Source: Eshraghiella sp045124255 (GTDB lineage Bacteria; Bacillota; Clostridia; Lachnospirales; Lachnospiraceae). Taken from it: DNA of 24,067 nt. This document shows positions 6,808 through 14,257 of the stretch, piece after piece. How positions within the stretch are numbered: position 1 is the first letter of the stretch; each line of letters starts with the position of its first letter. The position numbers and the translations under genes are program-made. The notes beneath the pieces were generated by a model that saw only the letters and a list, made by a program, of their open reading frames with translations, made no database searches and was not told the DNA's origin. Location: NCBI GenBank assembly GCA_045124255.1, contig JBGVLM010000049.1:1-24067 (forward strand), in the 5' to 3' direction.

Positions 6808-7662
6808 TTACACAGCATGTAAATTTTTCAGTGACAAATCAAGTATTGGTGCGGAATGTGTCAGTGCACCGCTTGAAATATAGTCAACGCCCAAATCAGT
6901 GAGTGCGGCAATATTTTCCTTTGTTACATTTCCGGACACTTCAACCTCGGCTCTGCCGTCGATGTAGTCGATTGCACGTTTCATTTCTTCATGGCTCATG
7001 TTGTCGAGCATGATTATGTTGGCACCTGCTTCAACTGCTTCGACAACCATTTCATAGTTCTCAACCTCGACCTCAATTTTGCGGACAAAAGGAGCGTATT
7101 CCCTAGCCATTTTAACAGCCTCCTTAACACCGCCTGCCGCACCGATATGGTTGTCCTTCAAAAGAACACCATCGGAAAGGTTATATCTGTGATTATTGCC
7201 TCCGCCGATTCTGACAGAGTATTTTTCAAAAATACGATTGTTAGGAGAGGTCTTTCTTGTATCGAGAAGCCTTGTTTTGGTGCCTGCCAGAAGTGCAGCA
7301 ACGGAATTAGTATAAGTTGCAATTCCGCTCATTCTCTGAAGGTAGTTAAGTGCAGTTCTCTCACCGCTGAGAAGAATTCTTATATCACCGTATACCTTGC
7401 CAAGAAGCTGGCCTTTTGTAACCTTATCGCCATCCTGAACATAGAATTCTGTATTTGTTGTGTCGTCAAGAAGAGTGAATACCCGTTCAAAAACCTGAAG
7501 TCCGCAGATGATTCCGTCCTGCTTGCAGATTAAGTCAACAACACCTGCCTGAGCATGTGGCATAACGCTGTTGGTAGATACATCCTCGCTTGTGATATCC
7601 TCACGAAGTGCATTGAGGATTAAAGGGTCAACATTTAATTTTAAGGTTGCATTATCGTACAT
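6808..7662 (-). CDS. nadC: Nicotinate-nucleotide pyrophosphorylase (carboxylating), quinolinate phosphoribosyltransferase
   Basis: A 284-residue enzyme that joins quinolinate and PRPP to give nicotinate mononucleotide, CO2 and pyrophosphate. Diagnostic sequence: ERTALNYLQRMSGIAT (101-116), LLDTRKTSPNNR (132-143), RIGGGNNHRYNLSD (151-164) and LLKDNH (167-172), with the basic and acidic residues lining the substrate pocket (Arg102, Arg136, Lys137, His158, Arg159, Lys169, Glu199, Asp220). The frame extends 26 codons further upstream into nadB, but the family N-terminus and the AGAGG site favour the ATG at 7662, which leaves 19 bases after the nadB stop. It follows nadB and precedes niaR, completing the de novo aspartate-to-NaMN pathway with nadA. 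Full length for the family. Confidence 0.96.
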   Translation of the reverse strand: MYDNATLKLNVDPLILNALREDITSEDVSTNSVMPHAQAGVVDLICKQDGIICGLQVFERVFTLLDDTTNTEFYVQDGDKVTKGQLLGKVYGDIRILLSGERTALNYLQRMSGIATYTNSVAALLAGTKTRLLDTRKTSPNNRIFEKYSVRIGGGNNHRYNLSDGVLLKDNHIGAAGGVKEAVKMAREYAPFVRKIEVEVENYEMVVEAVEAGANIIMLDNMSHEEMKRAIDYIDGRAEVEVSGNVTKENIAALTDLGVDYISSGALTHSAPILDLSLKNLHAV

Positions 7663-7681
7663 TATAAATACCTCTTTCGTT

Positions 7682-8968
7682 TTATTTTGTATTGTAATTA
7701 TGTATTGCGTCCAGAACATTCTGTTTATATTGGGCGGCAAGCTTTTTATAATCCGAATATTCCTCTAAGGAAATATTTATGCCGGGTGGAGTTAATCCGG
7801 TCCAGTTAGCAGTCATGTCCCCGGCCGCACGTTTGGCAAAAACAAGACTCTCAAGGAGTGAGTTGCTGGCAAGACGGTTCTTGCCATGGACGCCGTTGCA
7901 GGCCGTTTCTCCGACTGCATACAGCTGCTGCATTGATGTACGGCTTTCGTGATTAACCCGTATACCGCCCATAAAATAATGCTGTGCCGGAACCACAGGA
8001 ATGCACTCCTTACTTACATCATAGCCCTGATTACCGCAATGCTCAACAATGTTCGGGAAATGTGAATTAAGCTCGTCCGAAGGAATGGTTCTTAAATCCT
8101 CCCATACATGGGGAGTATGGTCCTTGTCCATCTGGCTGCGAATCTCGGCAGTGAGTAAATCCCTCGGTAAAAGCTCGTCAACAAAACGTTCCATATTCTT
8201 ATCATAAAGTTTTGCACCCTCACCACGCACGGATTCGGAGATGAGAAAGCTTCTGTCCTCCTCTTTTTCTGAATAAAGAGTGGTTGGGTGAATCTGCACA
8301 TAATCAATATCCTTAAGTTCAATGCCATGCTTAAGGGCAATTGCAAGTGAGTCGCCGGTCAGGTGCCTGAAATTGGTGGAGTGCCTGTATAAGCCTCCGA
8401 TTCCGCCTGTTGCAAGTACCGTGTAATCGGCATATATAATTTCTGTTTCACCTGAAGCTTTTCTGATAATTCCTCCATAGCAGGTATTATCCCTGCTTAT
8501 TATATCAAGCAATGTGGTATGGGTAAGAATTGTTACATTCGGAAGCTTTTTAACCTGCTCTAAAAGCCTGCTGGTAATCTCTTTACCGGTAATATCCTTA
8601 TGGAATATAATTCTTTTTTCTGAATGAGCCCCTTCCTTGGTATAGGACAGAGTTCCGTCCGCTTCTCTTGCAAAATCGGCACCATAGGATATAAGGTCGC
8701 TTACGACATCCTGTGAGGAGCGAATCATTATTTCAACGGAAGCAGGGTCGTTTTCATAATGGCCTGCTTTCATTGTATCTTCAAAATAACTGTCATAATC
8801 GGATTCATCCTTAAGCATACACATTCCGCCCTGAGCCAGAAAAGAATCACTTGATTCAAGGTCGGATTTGGTAATTAAAGTAATGTGTCTGTCCTTCGGA
8901 AGCCAAAGTGCACAGTATAGACCGGAACAGCCGGTCCCTGCTATTAAAACATCAGTTTTCATCTGCAT
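7682..8968 (-). CDS. nadB: L-aspartate oxidase, short form
   Basis: A 428-residue FAD enzyme oxidising L-aspartate to iminoaspartate, the substrate of NadA. The FAD site is VLIAGTGCSGLYCAL (7-21); further flavoprotein motifs are DSFLAQGGM (41-49), VLATGGIGG, QIHPTTLY, RGEGAKLYD, PAQHYFMGGI and GETACNGVHGKNRLASNSLLESL. The protein stops about 50 residues after that last motif, so the C-terminal helical domain of the roughly 530-residue E. coli type is missing. The reading frame shows no break, and short forms occur in anaerobic Firmicutes, where fumarate rather than oxygen is the plausible electron acceptor. Two in-frame ATGs (8968 and 8962) are both near an AGAGAGA site; the first is used here. 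It is the first gene of nadB-nadC-niaR and is driven by the promoter at 8998-9026. Confidence 0.94.
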   Translation of the reverse strand: MQMKTDVLIAGTGCSGLYCALWLPKDRHITLITKSDLESSDSFLAQGGMCMLKDESDYDSYFEDTMKAGHYENDPASVEIMIRSSQDVVSDLISYGADFAREADGTLSYTKEGAHSEKRIIFHKDITGKEITSRLLEQVKKLPNVTILTHTTLLDIISRDNTCYGGIIRKASGETEIIYADYTVLATGGIGGLYRHSTNFRHLTGDSLAIALKHGIELKDIDYVQIHPTTLYSEKEEDRSFLISESVRGEGAKLYDKNMERFVDELLPRDLLTAEIRSQMDKDHTPHVWEDLRTIPSDELNSHFPNIVEHCGNQGYDVSKECIPVVPAQHYFMGGIRVNHESRTSMQQLYAVGETACNGVHGKNRLASNSLLESLVFAKRAAGDMTANWTGLTPPGINISLEEYSDYKKLAAQYKQNVLDAIHNYNTK

Positions 8969-8997
8969 TATCTCTCTTGATTAATCGATTTCGGGTT

Positions 8998-9026
8998 ATT
9001 ATAACATCTAAATTGTCAGGTGACAA
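8998..9026 (-). promoter_or_regulatory. nadB-nadC-niaR promoter
   Basis: Read on the minus strand, -35 TTGTCA (9026-9021) and -10 TATAAT (9003-8998) are separated by exactly 17 bases. The start of transcription would fall near 8991, about 23 bases before the nadB ATG. The -35 box lies inside the palindromic operator at 9017-9034. Confidence 0.85.
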
Positions 9027-9034
9027 GACACCTG
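9017..9034. promoter_or_regulatory. Putative NiaR operator 1 (nadB side)
   Basis: CAGGTGACAAGACACCTG is an inverted repeat of CAGGTG/CACCTG around a 6-base centre. Its minus-strand core TGTCTTGTCAC (9030-9020) contains the nadB -35 hexamer. The same core, one base different, recurs over the nadA -35 box. Assignment to NiaR is inferred from position, the duplicated core and the linked niaR gene. Confidence 0.8.
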
Positions 9035-9065
9035 TTTAATAAATATGTAAAGTTTTTCATCCGGC

Positions 9066-9076
9066 TGTCTTGACAC
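9066..9076. promoter_or_regulatory. Putative NiaR operator 2 (nadA side)
   Basis: TGTCTTGACAC on the plus strand matches 10 of 11 bases of the operator-1 core and holds the nadA -35 TTGACA in the same register as operator 1 holds its -35. Its centre is the short palindrome TGTC-TT-GACA. A repressor bound here would block RNA polymerase at nadA. Confidence 0.75.
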
Positions 9077-9098
9077 GGCAACCCTGCTTTAATATAAT
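9070..9098 (+). promoter_or_regulatory. nadA promoter
   Basis: Perfect consensus -35 TTGACA (9070-9075), 17-base spacer, perfect -10 TATAAT (9093-9098). Transcription should start near 9105, giving a leader of about 38 bases before nadA. A consensus promoter with an operator over the -35 is a typical repressed, otherwise strong arrangement. Confidence 0.92.
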
Positions 9099-9142
9099 TT
9101 CAGATAATCAGTTTTAATTTCTATATATAAAAGAGGTTTATT

Positions 9143-10063
9143 ATGTTTACAACAGCTAAATTACAGGAAGAAATATTAAGGTTGAAGAAGGAAAATGATA
9201 TATGTATTCTGGTACATGCTTATCAGAGCCATGATGTACTGGAAATTGCAGATTATGTAGGAGATTCTTATGGATTAAGCCTCAAAGCGGCAGAAGCACC
9301 TCAGAAAACGGTTATTATGTGCGGTGTCCGTTTTATGGCAGAGACTGTTAAAATACTGTCACCTGACAAGAAGGTTATCCTGTCCAATCCGCAGGCAGGC
9401 TGTCCAATGGCATCACAGATGGATGCAGAGATGATTGCCAAAGTTAAGGAGGAATATCCTGATTATACGGTTGCCGCTTATATTAATACAACTTCAATGC
9501 TCAAAACAATTTGCGATGTGTGTGTAACATCAGCGTCAGCTGTTAAAATAATAAAAAATGTTCCGAATAAGAATATTTTGTTCATTCCTGACTGTAATCT
9601 CGGAAGCTGGGTTGCAAAACAGATACCGGAGAAGAATTTTAAATTCCTGAATGGGGGCTGCCCGGTTCATGCACGGATGACGGCAAAGGATGTCGAAAGA
9701 GCTAAGGAAATGTATCCGGATGCAAAGCTTCTTGTTCATCCTGAGTGTATACCTGAGGTTACCGAAAAGGCAGATTATATCGGCAGTACAACGGGAATTA
9801 TGGATTATGTAAGAAAGAGCAGGGATGAGGAATTCATAATCGGAACTGAGAACAGCATTGCAGAGCATTTGCAGTTTGAGTTTCCTGACAGAAGGTTTTA
9901 TCCGCTTTCAAAGGATTGTATCTGCAATAATATGAAGCTGACGACTCTTATTGATGTATATAACTGCGTGAGGGGAATCGGCGGCGAGGAGATTGTTCTT
10001 CCTAAGGAGGTAATGGATAAAGCAAGGAAATGTATTGATACAATGATTACTTTAGGACAGTAA
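9143..10063 (+). CDS. nadA: Quinolinate synthase
   Basis: A 306-residue iron-sulfur enzyme condensing iminoaspartate with dihydroxyacetone phosphate to quinolinate. The three homologous sub-domains are visible through motifs HAYQSHDVLEIADYVGDS (25-42), AGCPMA (85-90), YINTTS (113-118), GGCPVHARM (171-179), HPEC (199-202), GSTTGIMDYV (214-223), IGTENS (233-238) and CICNNM (259-264). The [4Fe-4S] ligands are probably Cys87, Cys173 and Cys259 (or 261); the roughly 86-residue spacing agrees with characterised archaeal and Thermotoga enzymes. The length is that of the compact NadA type. It diverges from nadB and shares the NiaR-controlled intergenic region. An AGAGG ribosome site precedes the ATG. 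I see no clear terminator after it. Confidence 0.97.
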   Translation: MFTTAKLQEEILRLKKENDICILVHAYQSHDVLEIADYVGDSYGLSLKAAEAPQKTVIMCGVRFMAETVKILSPDKKVILSNPQAGCPMASQMDAEMIAKVKEEYPDYTVAAYINTTSMLKTICDVCVTSASAVKIIKNVPNKNILFIPDCNLGSWVAKQIPEKNFKFLNGGCPVHARMTAKDVERAKEMYPDAKLLVHPECIPEVTEKADYIGSTTGIMDYVRKSRDEEFIIGTENSIAEHLQFEFPDRRFYPLSKDCICNNMKLTTLIDVYNCVRGIGGEEIVLPKEVMDKARKCIDTMITLGQ

Positions 10064-10101
10064 ATTTTTGAAATTCCGTTCTTACATTTTTGACAGAAAA
10101 G

Positions 10102-10110
10102 TGGTATAAT
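10102..10110 (+). promoter_or_regulatory. Extended -10 promoter for the CarD-family gene
   Basis: TGGTATAAT is an extended -10 element (TG-N-TATAAT). The base run at the matching -35 position (10082-10087) is a poor hexamer, which extended -10 promoters tolerate. Transcription would start near 10117, a few bases before the hairpin at 10121-10162. Confidence 0.65.
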
Positions 10111-10120
10111 TGACTTACAG

Positions 10121-10170
10121 CGTGTGGCTTATGACGGCGTAAATCCTGTTGTGTGCCACACGTTTATTTT
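10121..10170 (+). promoter_or_regulatory. 5' leader hairpin, terminator-like, before the CarD-family gene
   Basis: CGTGTGGC (10121-10128) pairs perfectly with GCCACACG (10155-10162) around a 26-base loop, followed by TTTATTTT (10163-10170). It begins almost at the predicted transcript start. It could be an attenuator, an mRNA-stabilising 5' hairpin, or a weak terminator for nadA read-through; the sequence does not decide. Confidence 0.5.
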
Positions 10171-10209
10171 ACAGAAGGAATCCCCCGGGTTGTGAAAGGA
10201 TGGTACAGA

Positions 10210-10710
10210 ATGTTCAAAATTGGAACCTATGTTGTATACGGTAATACAGGTATTTGTAAAATTGAGGATGTGACGACCTTAGATATACCGGGTGCTAATG
10301 CAGAACGGCAATATTATGTGATGTCTCCTCTGCGGGAGCAGGGAAGCAGGGATTATCTGCCTGTAGATAATACGAAGGTTGTTCTCAGAGAGGTTATCGG
10401 TAAGGATGAGGCACTTAAGCTGATTGATAAGATTCCTGAAATAGAACTGCTTGAAGTGGAGAATGATAAGCTTCGTGAAGAGAAGTATAAGGAACTTGCA
10501 AGAAAAAGTGACTGTGCGAGCTGGATTACAATAATAAAGACAATTTATCTGCGTAAACAGGAGAGAATTGCACAGGGCAAGAAGGTTACGGCAACTGATG
10601 ACAGATATTACAGAATGGCGGTTGAACATCTGTACAGTGAACTTGGCTTTGCATTGAATAAGGAGCCGTCCGAGATTGAGAATTTTATAATTGACAGAAT
10701 AGAACATTAA
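10210..10710 (+). CDS. CarD family transcriptional regulator
   Basis: A 166-residue cytosolic protein. The N-terminal 65 residues form a CarD/TRCF-type RNA-polymerase-interaction domain: FKIGTYVVYGNTGICKIEDV, a YYVMSPL strand, then SRDYLPVDN. The C-terminal helical part (EVENDKLREEKYKELARKSDCASWITIIKTIYLRKQERIAQGKK, given here by landmarks from about residue 75 to 125) matches the DNA-contacting helical domain of CarD/CdnL proteins. Members bind the polymerase beta subunit and tune promoter open-complex stability. The frame is open from an upstream GTG at 10153 inside the leader hairpin, but the AAGGA site and the domain start favour ATG 10210. It has its own promoter and terminator, so it is monocistronic and unlinked to NAD synthesis. 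Confidence 0.88.
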   Translation: MFKIGTYVVYGNTGICKIEDVTTLDIPGANAERQYYVMSPLREQGSRDYLPVDNTKVVLREVIGKDEALKLIDKIPEIELLEVENDKLREEKYKELARKSDCASWITIIKTIYLRKQERIAQGKKVTATDDRYYRMAVEHLYSELGFALNKEPSEIENFIIDRIEH

Positions 10711-10730
10711 ACTTAATTATATCATATTTA

Positions 10731-10778
10731 AACAGCTTTGTAAATCGAGACATTTCACGATTTACAAGGCTGTTTTTT
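10731..10778 (+). terminator. Rho-independent terminator after the CarD-family gene
   Basis: A 17-bp stem (10731-10747 with 10758-10774, one G-U pair) with a 10-base loop ends in T6 (10773-10778). It lies 21 bases after the stop. Its 3' arm also supplies the -35 box of the next promoter. Confidence 0.9.
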
Positions 10779-10789
10779 AGGTGTATAAT
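10761..10789 (+). promoter_or_regulatory. Promoter of the secreted protein/FtsX ABC operon, nested in the upstream terminator
   Basis: -35 TTTACA (10761-10766) and -10 TATAAT (10784-10789) are 17 bases apart. The -35 lies inside the 3' arm of the preceding terminator. Transcription would start near 10796, leaving a leader of about 26 bases with a GGGAGG ribosome site before ATG 10822. Confidence 0.75.
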
Positions 10790-10821
10790 TATGTATATAT
10801 AAAATAAAGGGAGGTTTTTTT

Positions 10822-11259
10822 ATGAGAAAAATCAGAAATGTATTTATTGTAACTATGGTTTTGTTGGTACTGACATCGGGGGCTGCCTACGCTGCCAGTT
10901 ATACCGGCACGGATAATGTAAGGGGGGTTGTGTACAACAAGGAACTTTCAGGAACAAGGGTAAGAACCTATTCGGTAGGAACGAGTACGGCGGCCTATAC
11001 AACGGCAACCAATATAACAACCGGTACACTGACTGTATCAGCTGACATCTGGGAATATACATATAATACCGGAATTACTCAAAAAAATGGCAATACGGAT
11101 ACATCTTTAGCAGCGGGATTGCAGGTAGCCAGCGGTTCGGTAAGCAGAAGTGCTTACAGTACTATAAAATATTACAAACATATGGTATCTGTTTACTCTA
11201 ATCCGGGTTTAACCGGAGTGATGGAATCATTCCAGTACATAGGAAATCAGTATTATTAA
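10822..11259 (+). CDS. Small secreted Tyr/Thr/Ser-rich protein, family not recognised
   Basis: A 145-residue precursor with a Sec signal peptide: MRKIRN, a hydrophobic core, and a cleavage site AYA-A after residue 24. The predicted 121-residue mature chain has no cysteine, about 13 tyrosines, and many Thr, Ser and Gly residues in alternating hydrophobic/polar patterns that suggest beta strands (for example GTLTVSADIWEYTYNTGI). I do not recognise the family. It is the first gene of a tight operon with two FtsX-type permeases and a MacB/LolD-type ATPase (20-base gap, GGGGGGAG site for the next gene). That layout, and a weakly similar SAYS..YYKH stretch near residue 135 of the precursor region, recall lactococcin-972-type bacteriocin loci. 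A toxin, a surface protein extracted by the ABC complex, or a regulator of the complex are alternatives. Confidence 0.75.
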   Translation: MRKIRNVFIVTMVLLVLTSGAAYAASYTGTDNVRGVVYNKELSGTRVRTYSVGTSTAAYTTATNITTGTLTVSADIWEYTYNTGITQKNGNTDTSLAAGLQVASGSVSRSAYSTIKYYKHMVSVYSNPGLTGVMESFQYIGNQYY

Positions 11260-11279
11260 TAAGAAGGGGGGAGTGACTT

Positions 11280-12395
11280 ATGCTTCACTATATCCGTCAG
11301 GATATGAAACAGATGTTTAAATCAGATAAATTTCTTCTGATATTATTGGTTGTTATACAGATTGTTTCAACAGTGGTTATATTCCTTTCCTATGGTATAA
11401 TTAACCACTTTAACACCAAGATTGGAGAGGTTGAGGGTACCGCACTGTATTATGAATTTGACATGGCGGGAGAGGAAACCGTATCAACCCGGTCACTCAG
11501 GGCCTTCTATGATGAAGTGCTTCCTGTTATTGAGAATAAGCTGGATTATTTCTTTATCATGGGTTTTTATGAGGGAACCGGAATTATGTCCTCTACCGGG
11601 TACAAAGACGGAAAATACACCATATCAAGCCATATGGAAAGAGTGTTCGGACAGTATTTTTCATTAAATGCTCCCGAAAGGTTATTTACGGAGGAAGAAC
11701 TTCAGAATGGTGAGTATGTCTGCATTGCAGGAATTGATGCACCTTATGAGAACAGGATAATAACGATAGGGGATAATGAATACAGAGTAGTCGGCATAGA
11801 CGGAGATTTTTTAAATACTACCGTGATGATTCCGTATACCGTATTTCCTGATAATGACCGTATGTTTCATACCAGTATTTTCTTGACAAAACCGTTACTT
11901 GAAGATGAATATAATATAATTGCCGCTGCTGCCGTGAAAAACTTTGGGGACGCATTAAATATTCCGGAATTTAACGGAATACAGAATGAAAGTGAATACA
12001 GGGTATACAGAAGCATAATAGTAGTTCTGATTATTTTTGTCGTAATCTGTTCAATTAATTACTGCATAATCTATAAGTACCTGCTTGAGAAGCGGAGAAG
12101 AATGTTTGCGGTGTCAAGAATATGCGGATGTACCAGAGGAAGGGCAGTAATGATATATATGACAGAGCTGGTATTTACCTCATTACTGTTTATGACTGCG
12201 GGAGTCATATTATTTGTCAGGGTGGTACTTCCTAATATGAAGGATGTATTTGAATATATGCAGTATTATTTTGATAACATGGTGTATATACGCATAATGG
12301 CATTGTATATAGGAGCGGTATTCATAACATATCTGGTTCTTGTGTGTGGTTTTGTTTCCAAGACCCCTGTAGAACTTATGAGGGAGGTGCCATAA
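11280..12395 (+). CDS. FtsX-like ABC transporter permease, half 1
   Basis: A 371-residue membrane protein with the layout of MacB/FtsX-type permeases. One N-terminal transmembrane helix (about 17-40, LLILLVVIQIVSTVVIF) is followed by an extracytoplasmic domain of about 200 residues and three C-terminal helices (about 243-266, 289-315, 335-358). The C-terminus VSKTPVELMREVP is the usual FtsX-domain ending. The extracytoplasmic part contains strands such as YRVVGIDGDFLNTTVMIPY, reminiscent of the MacB periplasmic core. Such permeases do not necessarily move substrate across the membrane; they often transmit ATP-driven motion to extracytoplasmic proteins. Its stop overlaps the next start (TAATG), indicating translational coupling and an obligate heteromer. 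Confidence 0.85.
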   Translation: MLHYIRQDMKQMFKSDKFLLILLVVIQIVSTVVIFLSYGIINHFNTKIGEVEGTALYYEFDMAGEETVSTRSLRAFYDEVLPVIENKLDYFFIMGFYEGTGIMSSTGYKDGKYTISSHMERVFGQYFSLNAPERLFTEEELQNGEYVCIAGIDAPYENRIITIGDNEYRVVGIDGDFLNTTVMIPYTVFPDNDRMFHTSIFLTKPLLEDEYNIIAAAAVKNFGDALNIPEFNGIQNESEYRVYRSIIVVLIIFVVICSINYCIIYKYLLEKRRRMFAVSRICGCTRGRAVMIYMTELVFTSLLFMTAGVILFVRVVLPNMKDVFEYMQYYFDNMVYIRIMALYIGAVFITYLVLVCGFVSKTPVELMREVP

Positions 12396-13576
12396 TGTTT
12401 ATACTGGGATTAAATGAATTTTTAAGAAACATTAAGAGAAATATTCTTACGGTGCTGCAGCTGATTCTGGTATATGTACTTGCGATATTTACGCTGTCTG
12501 CATATGTTGAACAGTTAAGTCTGTACAGAGGTGTGTCAGGATTTCTGGATGATACGGGAATGTTTGTTGATGGGAAGGCGGCGTATAATGAAGAACTGGA
12601 GTCAATGCTGACAAAGGTTGAAAGTATAGAAAGAGTTTACTATTGTTCTTTACATAAAGGAAGCGACAAAGAGTCATATTACAGACTTGTTTCGTGGGAC
12701 AGGGATGTTGTTAAGTATAAGGTTCCGCTGATAAAGGGTAAGTGGTGTGATTCGGGTTCTGCCGAGGATGGGGTAATACGAATCGTTGTAAGCAGCAATA
12801 ATCCGTTTATGTGGAAGGTTGGGGAGACCTATACCTTCAATGAGTCTTCAGGTGAACTTAAATTCAAGGTTACGGGAATGTATGACGCCAGAGAGCTGAT
12901 ATTCGGACTGGGAGGCTCTGCTATACTGATGGAGAGCAGTTACCTTAACTTCTATTATCGTGAATTTGATGGAAATAATCAATTTATCTTTATAGCATCT
13001 TATGAGGATATGGAAAGGGAAATGGTTTATCCTGAATTTGAGAATCTGACGATTGATTTTGAGGATGATATAACAGAGGAGGAGTATAATAATAACTGGA
13101 ATATCCTGAGCACGAAATACGGGCTTGATAATGAAGCCGAGATAAGGTCAACGGAGGAAACGTATGAATTATCTAACAGAATGCTTCAGATAAAACTGCT
13201 TCCGATAGGGATTATATTCCTTGTGGCGATTATATTTTCCATAATAAGCGTGTTTACTTCAAGTGCCGTAACGGTTATGTACGAAAAGAAAAATTACGGT
13301 ATATACTTCATATCGGGCAATAACTGGGGAAATACAGTTAAACTGTCACTTATACATTGGTCAATTGCATCTGTTACAGCGATAATTATTTCTTCTTTTA
13401 TCTGTGTAATGATTAAGCTGTCAGGCAGGTTTACGCAGTTTGCGCTGTCATTTACGGGATATCATGTACTGGGAATTATTGCAATTACATTAATACTGTT
13501 ATTAATGGCAGTACTGCTTCCGTACAGAATGCTGAGGAAAATGCAGCCTGTAAATGTATTGAAAAATAACGGATAA
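12395..13576 (+). CDS. FtsX-like ABC transporter permease, half 2
   Basis: A 393-residue membrane protein paralogous in layout to the preceding one: helix 1 at about 16-38, a large extracytoplasmic domain (about 45-280), and three helices near the C-terminus (about 282-310, 333-357, 368-388). It ends LPYRMLRKMQPVNVLKNNG, the typical FtsX C-terminal motif (P.....L..M.PV..L). The start at 12395 overlaps the previous stop by one base and has GGGAGG upstream; in-frame extension upstream would enter the previous gene. The two permeases show little sequence identity by eye, so the complex is probably a heterodimer served by the downstream ATPase. The extracytoplasmic part is acidic. Confidence 0.87.
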   Translation: MFILGLNEFLRNIKRNILTVLQLILVYVLAIFTLSAYVEQLSLYRGVSGFLDDTGMFVDGKAAYNEELESMLTKVESIERVYYCSLHKGSDKESYYRLVSWDRDVVKYKVPLIKGKWCDSGSAEDGVIRIVVSSNNPFMWKVGETYTFNESSGELKFKVTGMYDARELIFGLGGSAILMESSYLNFYYREFDGNNQFIFIASYEDMEREMVYPEFENLTIDFEDDITEEEYNNNWNILSTKYGLDNEAEIRSTEETYELSNRMLQIKLLPIGIIFLVAIIFSIISVFTSSAVTVMYEKKNYGIYFISGNNWGNTVKLSLIHWSIASVTAIIISSFICVMIKLSGRFTQFALSFTGYHVLGIIAITLILLLMAVLLPYRMLRKMQPVNVLKNNG

Positions 13577-13593
13577 ATAGAGGTGAAAGTGCA

Positions 13594-14256
13594 ATGATAG
13601 AGATTAAGAATTTATATAAAACCTATAATATAGGAAAAGCCAATGCTTTTGAGGCATTGAAGGATGTTTCATTATCCATTGATAAAGGCGAGCTGGTTGC
13701 GCTGATAGGCAAATCCGGAGCCGGAAAATCCACACTGATGCATGTAATCGGATGTATTGACGATTTTGAGAAAGGAAGCTACAAGCTTAACGGAAGGGAT
13801 GTGTCCGGACTGCCGGAATCGAAGCGTGCCGGAATAAGGAATAAGGACATAGGAATAGTACTGCAGGATTTTGCACTGGTAGAAGAGTATTCGGCAATTG
13901 AGAACGTAATGATTCCGCTGTATTTTGCAAAGGGAATTGGTTCACACAAGAAGGAAATGGCACGTGCGGCATTAAACAGAATGGGAATCGGCGAGCTGGA
14001 GAACAAGAGGGTCAACAAGCTTTCAGGAGGCCAGAAGCAGAGAGTTGCCATAGCAAGAGCGATAGTCAATAATCCTGAAATCCTGCTTGCGGATGAACCT
14101 ACGGGAGCACTTGATGTACATACATCGGCCGAGATAATGGATGAATTTAAGAAGCTTAATGAGAGCGGAATGACAATAGTTATAATTACCCATGATTTGG
14201 ATATAGCAAATGCCTGTGGCAGAGTTATTGAGATAAGTGATGGAAAGATAGTATAA
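13594..14256 (+). CDS. ABC transporter ATP-binding protein, MacB/LolD type
   Basis: A 220-residue ATPase that serves the two FtsX-type permeases. Walker A is GKSGAGKST (39-47), the Q-loop is VLQDFALVEEYSAIENVMIPL (89-109), the signature is LSGGQKQR (143-150), Walker B is ILLADEPTGALD (163-174), and the H-loop is ITHD with His200. The LADEPTGALD form and the ENVMIPL segment are characteristic of the LolD/MacB/FtsE branch, agreeing with the permease type. All catalytic residues are intact. It starts 17 bases after permease 2 with AGAGG as ribosome site and is followed directly by a terminator, closing a four-gene operon. Confidence 0.95.
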   Translation: MIEIKNLYKTYNIGKANAFEALKDVSLSIDKGELVALIGKSGAGKSTLMHVIGCIDDFEKGSYKLNGRDVSGLPESKRAGIRNKDIGIVLQDFALVEEYSAIENVMIPLYFAKGIGSHKKEMARAALNRMGIGELENKRVNKLSGGQKQRVAIARAIVNNPEILLADEPTGALDVHTSAEIMDEFKKLNESGMTIVIITHDLDIANACGRVIEISDGKIV

Positions 14257-14257
14257 G

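Noticed and set aside
6991..7533. 180-codon open frame on the plus strand
   Set aside because: It is antisense to nadC, has no ribosome site or family resemblance, and its composition follows the reverse complement of the enzyme.
10064..10100. TTGACA at 10090-10095 as a -35 box for TATAAT at 10105-10110
   Set aside because: The spacing is only 9 bases; the extended -10 explains the promoter better.
11101..11240. Secreted protein as a true lactococcin 972 homolog
   Set aside because: Only a short SAYS-x-YY-like stretch is similar; the length and the rest of the chain do not match, so only locus-layout similarity is claimed.
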